NCBI RefSeq assembly: GCF_000005505.3
Contig: NC_016133.3
Span: forward strand, 7,068,001 to 7,132,000
Direction of reading: 5' to 3'
DNA length: 64,000 nucleotides
Source: Brachypodium distachyon
Lineage: Eukaryota > Streptophyta > Magnoliopsida > Poales > Poaceae
Part shown: in pieces, positions 59,101 through 64,000 of the stretch
Layout: each line of letters starts with the position of its first letter
Numbering within the stretch: position 1 is the stretch's first letter
Translations under genes and position numbers: made by a program
The notes under the pieces: model-generated
The model's input: only the letters and a program-made list of their open reading frames with translations
What the model was told of the DNA's origin: nothing
Databases searched by the model: none

Positions 59101-59302
59101 TTTTCATTACATATATCTCAGGAAGAGAGCTAATTATGTTGTCCTTCGTGATCAGGTCAAGAGCACCGTTCCATTCAGTGAACCATTTGTCATTGACCCT
59201 TCAAACCCTCCTCCTGAGAAGGACTACGAAGTGTACTTCAAAGAGCTCAAAGAAGGCATCACTGGTAAAGAGGTACTTGAAGGAACACCTGCTCAAGTCT
59301 GA
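53151..59302 (+). CDS. Chloroplast SDR-CIA30 fusion protein (HCF173-like)
   Basis: Sixteen coding exons join cleanly: 53151-53219, 53771-53986, 54065-54226, 54356-54406, 54945-55079, 55365-55388, 55542-55653, 56659-56784, 56880-56929, 57679-57837, 57922-58017, 58140-58255, 58414-58537, 58715-58828, 58933-59013 and 59156-59302, giving 593 residues. The Ser/Arg-rich N-terminus looks like a chloroplast transit peptide. An atypical SDR Rossmann fold starts with VTGATGGVG near 117. The CIA30 domain is inserted at about 240-420 (GALDDVVMGGVSES, GGFTSIRTK, RFVHVSSAG just after it). The SDR half resumes with YTIVRPCALTEEP. This is the architecture of Arabidopsis HCF173 (psbA mRNA translation, photosystem II assembly) and its relative At4g18810; I cannot choose between the two. 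Intron 13 uses GC-AG. Confidence 0.92.
53564..53635 (+). tRNA. tRNA-Gln (anticodon CUG)
   Basis: 72 nt that fold as a full cloverleaf: acceptor GGTCCCA/TGGGACC, D stem GTCT/GGAC, anticodon stem TTGGA/TCCAG with loop CTCTGAA (CTG at the anticodon position), T stem CCGAG/CTCGG and loop TTCAAGT. A T-rich Pol III terminator (TTTT near 53641-53656) follows. It lies in intron 1 of the HCF173-like gene, on the same strand. Confidence 0.95.
55919..56173. mobile_element. Stowaway-like MITE in intron 7 of the HCF173-like gene
   Basis: About 255 bp between TA dinucleotides. The end TTCACAAATAAGTGACGTTTTG is mirrored by CAAAACATCACTTATTTGTGAGC. Confidence 0.8.
57109..57470 (-). mobile_element. LINE fragment in intron 9 of the HCF173-like gene
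   Basis: The minus strand encodes CWPLGKGGLGVHDLAQ, a typical plant LINE reverse-transcriptase C-terminal motif. A T8 run at 57110-57117 would be the A tail of a minus-strand insertion. It is truncated and frame-broken. I did not find its target duplication. Confidence 0.6.
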
Positions 59303-60479
59303 AGAATATGTCAATTGCAACATAGGCCCTCTGCTTCGGAAAGTCCTGAGAGGGTAACTATCCACTCTTCAAACTTTTAAGAACCAGGAAGACATGTGAA
59401 GTTACAATGCCTGGTGTACTAAAAGCCAAGTTGAACAATAATGTTTTCAAAGAACCACTGGTACATTTAGACCGGCAGTCTGAGACTGTATGTACAGTGT
59501 CAATAGATCTAGTATCTGATGATCTATGCCACAATCTTTTTGACGAAGCATCTGTGCTACAATCTTACTGTTGCATTCTTTGCAGCCATGGTAATTTAAA
59601 TACAACGGCGTGGATTGTCTGCAGAAGCACGAAGGAAAGTCTGTGCGCTTCTATAGTGCGATGTTGGATGAACTACCAATGGCTATATCCTGTGCAGTTT
59701 GAATTATGTTTTCATCAGTATATACATATGAAATGAAGTCACATAAAACTGCGGAATACTTGTAGGTGTAGATCTAGTCTATGGAATTATTATAGGGCAA
59801 CTTTCTGGTATTTTGTTACACCTTTCTTCCCACTGGATTCCGTAGTGTAGGTAACGTGTCTAGGTAGTACTCTACTGTACTATTTGTAATGTGAAATGAG
59901 AATCATCGATGCCTAGAAAAGAGGGGTTTACAATTCCTGTCGCTTCTTTTTGTGATTTCCATTCCGGATGATCTTATTTGCGGTTTCCCTTTCAGAAGAT
60001 TGCAATTATTATCTCTATAATTTTTTATGGCACAGTTTGCAGCTGTTAAACACGGATGATGATAAGATGCCCTAAAGACAGGAAATTAGGTAGGAATTTG
60101 AAAACATATCAGCCAAATTACATAAGTTACTCACACCTCCTTCCAGAAGAAAAGAATTTAGTCACAAGAGTACATTCGTATGTTTAGTATCTTGAGTTCT
60201 TGACCAAACTGTACATCATTGAACACATGAACTACATACACATACATGCCCAGCTTATGTTTACATTCCCTCAACTGGGCAAAGTGAAATCTCTCTATTT
60301 CCATAATCACAGCGGCAGACTTAAGCTTTCCCTGACTAAACTGCAGAAGAATCCCTGAGCTCACTTGCCCAGAACACCGATGCTTGCATGTCACCAGCAG
60401 CAAAACATCTACATCAGAAAAACCAACAACCGTCAGGATGAGCAGATCGAATAGCAATTGCCACTCTCCAGAGCTTAGC
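59303..60479. other. 3' flank of the HCF173-like gene and 3' UTR of the next gene
   Basis: AT-rich sequence without a recognisable ORF. The likely 3' UTR of the HCF173-like gene is followed by the 3' UTR of the minus-strand gene, probably from about 60150. Confidence 0.45.
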
Positions 60480-60752
60480 TTAGCTTACATTACCAACCTT
60501 CCTCCTCCAGCTCCGGCGCCGGGGCTTCGCCGGGGCGAAGGCGAGTGGCCGCGGCACCAGCGGCGACCAGAGGCCGCTCCTGTCATAGTCAAAGCCGAAC
60601 TCGCTGGTGTCCATGAACTTGCCCAGGAGCTCCTCGGAGACGTCCCTCGGCACCACCTGCACCGTGGCACCAGCCGACACCGGCGACGAGGCATCAGGAG
60701 GAGGAATAGGAGAGAGGCTCATGAGGTCCAGGAGCGAAGGCGATGCTGCCAT
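60480..60752 (-). CDS. Small plant protein of unknown family
   Basis: A 90-residue ORF starting at the ATG at 60750-60752. A longer in-frame ATG at 60881 adds a low-complexity, UTR-like leader and is rejected. The sequence has an N-terminal [10 protein letters not shown] motif, a Pro/Ser linker, a conserved-looking block ([23 protein letters not shown] followed by RSGLWSPLV, here in two parts) and a basic C-terminus ([10 protein letters not shown]). No signal peptide or membrane segment is visible. The compact acidic/hydrophobic block plus basic tail suggests a small nuclear or regulatory protein, but that is inference. I do not recognise the family. Confidence 0.6.
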   Translation of the reverse strand: MAASPSLLDLMSLSPIPPPDASSPVSAGATVQVVPRDVSEELLGKFMDTSEFGFDYDRSGLWSPLVPRPLAFAPAKPRRRSWRRKVGNVS

Positions 60753-62699
60753 GTCCTGATCATATGGACGAATGCATGGGGGTGCAAGATGGATGGATAG
60801 ATAGATGGGTAAAGGTAAGGTAAGAGAAACAGATAGGTGAGCTGCTGTGTTTGCTTGGGTGCAGGGCAAGGTAAAGGCCACTGCCCGGGCAAGACGAGGC
60901 GTGCGTGTGCAAGTGGGGCCGGGAGTGAGAAAACGGGAAGAATCTCACGCTGGGGGCTCGTGGTTAGAGCGGAAAAGGACCTGATTTGTTTTGGATCAGT
61001 GGATGGCTCCATTTGTTCTCTCACCTTTTTTGGGGGGATGGTATCAGAGTTCAGTGTTTCAGACAGCAGCTGATGCCCGCATGGCTGCATGATTAGGACA
61101 GATCATTTAGGTCACATGTCTGTTTAACTCCTACTAAGCAAATGGTCATGGACCTTTGCTTCGGTCGGTTCATTCATCCATGTGATGCATCGCTGTGGCC
61201 TGTGGAGAAAGAGAGATTTGTGGATCCCATGATGAAGACCGTTCAGAGGGAAAGGGGTGTGCATTTAAGATGTGTAGCCGACTGGCCAGCCGTACACCAA
61301 AGCTGCAAAAACGGCTTCTTGGTGGGTTCACGGCATGCACGTCCAAACGGATTCCTCGTGACCCTTTCCATGGGAAATTGGTTGATCGTGTGTAGAGAGA
61401 TGCGCAGCATAAACAGATTCAAATTCGTTGGTAAAAAAATTGAAACAAAATTTCTCACCTCCCAGTTTTCCCGTCCCCGAAGCCGTTGCTTGGACCGCCG
61501 TCTCCCTCCTCCAGCCACGGACGTTCCAGGAGAGCTCTAGAGGCGGCGAACCAGCGGCCTCGTCGTTGACATCTGCTGTCTGGTCGCTGGCGGTGAGCAC
61601 GTGACCATCTGTTTGACTACTTCAAGGTTCAGCACCAGGCAATAGCACTGTAATCCTTCGATTTCCTCCGCCCGGTGACATGCCCTTGTTTACGTATTCA
61701 CCACTTACTTGGGATCCCAGCTGTGCCCTGCTTCCACTTTTCGTTTTTCTTGTCTAGTATTTCAAAGGATATAAACTCAGTGTGTGACTAAATGGCATAC
61801 TCATTATTTTGTCACTCATGCAGTGCATGTTTAATAATTCTCAATACACATGGTGACTTACCTCACTTTTCTCCAAATTTAGCCTTGTCCTCATCCCAAT
61901 ATTGAATCACAGATCTTAATCGCCTAGAATATTCAATATGTATCAGGTGTCCATTTATCCATTCTCATTCATGTACAATTTTTCCAAATACCAGAACTGC
62001 ATCGAGAATAACTTGGTAAGCGAATACATGCATTAGTAACATATAATGTAATACAATTGCTACATGAAGAGTGAATTTGGTACTAGACTTACTTGAAATA
62101 AACACACATTTCCCAAAAAGTTTTGTGCGCCCCCCCTTTTTTTGCAGTCAATTATGCCTTCTTGAGAAAATTCAGAATTAGGATGGTCACATTATGTTGC
62201 ATGAAGTCTTCCGCTTCTAAGATAAGACATAGGTAGTTGGACTCGATGTTTAAACTCGTCGTAGGGCACAATAGTGTAGCAATTGAGAAAGGAAAAATCT
62301 TCTAGAAAATGGATATGCGCTGAGCCTTTATTCAACCCTATTTGCTTCACCAGTCCATACACTTTGCTAGGGAGCGGCGTCACCCGTTAGCGCTGGCGAG
62401 CGGCGTCTCCTACTGCTGGCTAGCGCGCTCTTGCGCGTCGCTGAACTTTTTTTTTTCCGCTGGGTCGCGCGCTCAGCTGTGTTGGGCTAAACCCAGCTAG
62501 CTTATTAGGACCATGGCACATCCTCGCGGTTCCGTCTGTCACTAACAAACAGATATATTCATTCTTGCTAAGTACTGCCAACAGCCAAGATGGAGGAAAG
62601 TTGCATACCGCACTTGGGCATTAAGCATTATAACCAAATTCAATCGACAACCAGGTAAAGGTACGTATCAACTAGATAGTACAGAACATATAAACGGCG
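60753..62699. other. Intergenic region
   Basis: The first about 150 bp hold the CT/GA-rich 5' UTR of the small gene. The rest holds no supported gene. A GC-rich patch with repeated GCG..TAGCGC lies near 62365-62480. Confidence 0.4.
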
Positions 62700-63397
62700 A
62701 TAAAATAAACTGGTAATTAGAGGCAAAAAATGGTAATTGCATCGGTGTTAAAAAACACAAACATGGCAACCTATGTAGTGCGGCGCATGGCAATTAGGAC
62801 CTAACAACATGGTAACTAAGGCCGTACGACATGTCAACTAGGTGGTACACAACATGACGATTATGGTTAAACGTCATGGTAACGAGGTTTAAACGACATG
62901 ATAACTAAGGCCAAAACAACATGGTAACCAGTTAGTACATGGCATGGCCACTATGTCTAAGAGACATGGTACCTATGGTCAAACATCATGATAACTAAGA
63001 CCAAAACCACATGGTAACCAGTTAGTACATGACATGACGACTATGACTAAAACACATGGTAACTAGGGTCAAAGAACATGATAATTAAAGCCAAAACAAC
63101 ATCGTAGTTAGGAAAAAAAACATGGTAACTAGGGTCAAAGCAACATGGAACCAGTTAGTACACAACATGGCGTGTAGGCCCAAACGACATGGTAATTAGG
63201 GACAAACAACATGATGACTCCAAAAACAACATGGTACCTAGGACCGAGACAACATGATAACAATGTTGTGTACGACATCACGACTATTATTACTCAAAAT
63301 GGGACCTATGACCAAAACAACATGACAATTAGGTAGCACACGACGTGAAAAATAGTAGTCCACGGCATGACTTCTAGAGCCAAACAACATGGTGACT
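62700..63397 (+). repeat. Hierarchical minisatellite (22-bp subunits, 90-bp units)
   Basis: Dozens of variants of a 22-23-bp phrase beginning CATGGTAACTA follow each other. In part of the block, four subunits form a larger unit: CATGRTAACTAAGG-type anchors lie at 62808, 62897, 62987 and 63077 (steps of 89-90). Each is followed by ACATGGTAACCAGTTAGTACA and CATGACGACTATG-type subunits. Towards 63390 the order decays. There is no coding capacity. Confidence 0.85.
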
Positions 63398-64000
63398 AGG
63401 CCTGGGAATGGGGTGGGTACGGATGGTTTCTATGGGGCGGAATTTGATGTGGGCTTGGTTGGTCCGGGCTCAAATGGATGCAAAACGAAAACGGTCTGGA
63501 CTAGATTGTTAGCAGCGAAATTTGGTCTGGATCCGGTGCGGCCTGGTTTGGATCAAATGGCCTCAACCCCTGGTTGCAACTCGTGGTCACAACAGCGGTC
63601 ACGTCGCCTCCCCAATCCCCCTCACCTCGCATCTCCTCATCTCCTGCCTGTCGCCATCCCCATCGCCACCTCCCTTCAGCGCCGGGCACCGGCTCGCCTC
63701 CCTCCATCGCCGCCTTTCCCGTGTTTCCTTCAGTTCCCCGTCGCCGCCTCCCTCCTCCACTGCTTCGCAGCCACCGCGGCACCGCCGGCCAGAGCCTCGA
63801 GTTCCCATCCGCCCCAACTTGACGAGTTGACGGACGCCATCCTCCTCCAGATCTGCCGCTGCCACCTCGCCCCCCCGACACCTCTGACCCCCTTCTCCGC
63901 GCAAGGTTAGCAGAACTCCATCCCATCGAGAGCGAGACGCGTTCAGGCAAGGTGACCAAGGCGCGGCAGGCGAGGAAGAACGACAAGGCGCGGCGACGGG
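63398..64000 (+). other. Possible F-box gene fragment or hAT-related element at the window edge
   Basis: The stretch begins TAGGCCTGGGAATGGGGTGGGTACGG, like a hAT MITE end. A C-rich coding-like segment follows, whose frame near 63815-63850 reads LDELTDAILLQI, resembling an F-box start. A GT donor at 63906 could end an exon. The window ends before this can be tested. Confidence 0.3.

Noticed and set aside
61243..61600. Overlapping ORFs on both strands
   Set aside because: No consistent coding signal and no family resemblance.
1..64000. CRISPR arrays, bacterial operons or phage genes
   Set aside because: The sequence is plainly plant nuclear DNA; the repeats present are MITEs, LTRs and minisatellites.

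Overview
This is nuclear DNA from a grass (Poaceae). The evidence is spliced plant genes with GT-AG introns, strongly GC-rich 5' ends on some genes, many TA-flanked MITEs ending in CTCCCTCCG-type sequence, and typical grass transposons (MULE, Helitron, CACTA, LINE, TRIM, hAT). I cannot name the species from sequence alone.

Layout. 1-7.1 kb is transposon territory. A complete Mutator-like element (166-5893) has 171-bp terminal inverted repeats and a perfect 9-bp target duplication. It holds a broken MURA-type transposase on the minus strand and an intact, convergently oriented DUF4283-like ORF on the plus strand. A 1-kb non-autonomous Helitron follows (6111-7111). A FYVE-SYLF endosomal protein gene (7713-11149, +) and a BZR1/BES1 transcription factor gene (16276-19228, -) converge on a stretch holding a small frameshifted gene, its decayed second copy, MITEs and a hAT-like element. 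19.2-27.3 kb is intergenic: MITEs, a CACTA end, a LINE tail and a TRIM retroelement. At 27308-27655 (-) lies a small secreted-peptide precursor with an IDA/PIP-like core. A 5'-truncated LINE with a 15-bp target duplication follows.

The second half holds an NHL-repeat type I membrane protein gene (29846-37214, +, 7 exons), a U-box/ARM ubiquitin ligase gene (42846-45041, +, no intron in the coding sequence), a G-type lectin receptor kinase gene (48111-50594, +, no intron) and a 16-exon chloroplast-type SDR-CIA30 gene related to HCF173 (53151-59302, +). A tRNA-Gln(CUG) gene sits inside the first intron of that last gene. A small unrecognised gene (60480-60752, -) and a hierarchical 22/90-bp minisatellite with a possible F-box fragment end the window.

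The genes do not form a pathway. They are ordinary, independently regulated plant genes (endosome/autophagy, brassinosteroid response, ubiquitination, receptor signalling, photosystem II biogenesis) separated by mobile elements. Exon boundaries were worked out by hand from reading frame and splice consensus. The most unusual items are the two-gene MULE, the IDA-like peptide gene, the TRIM element and the hierarchical minisatellite.
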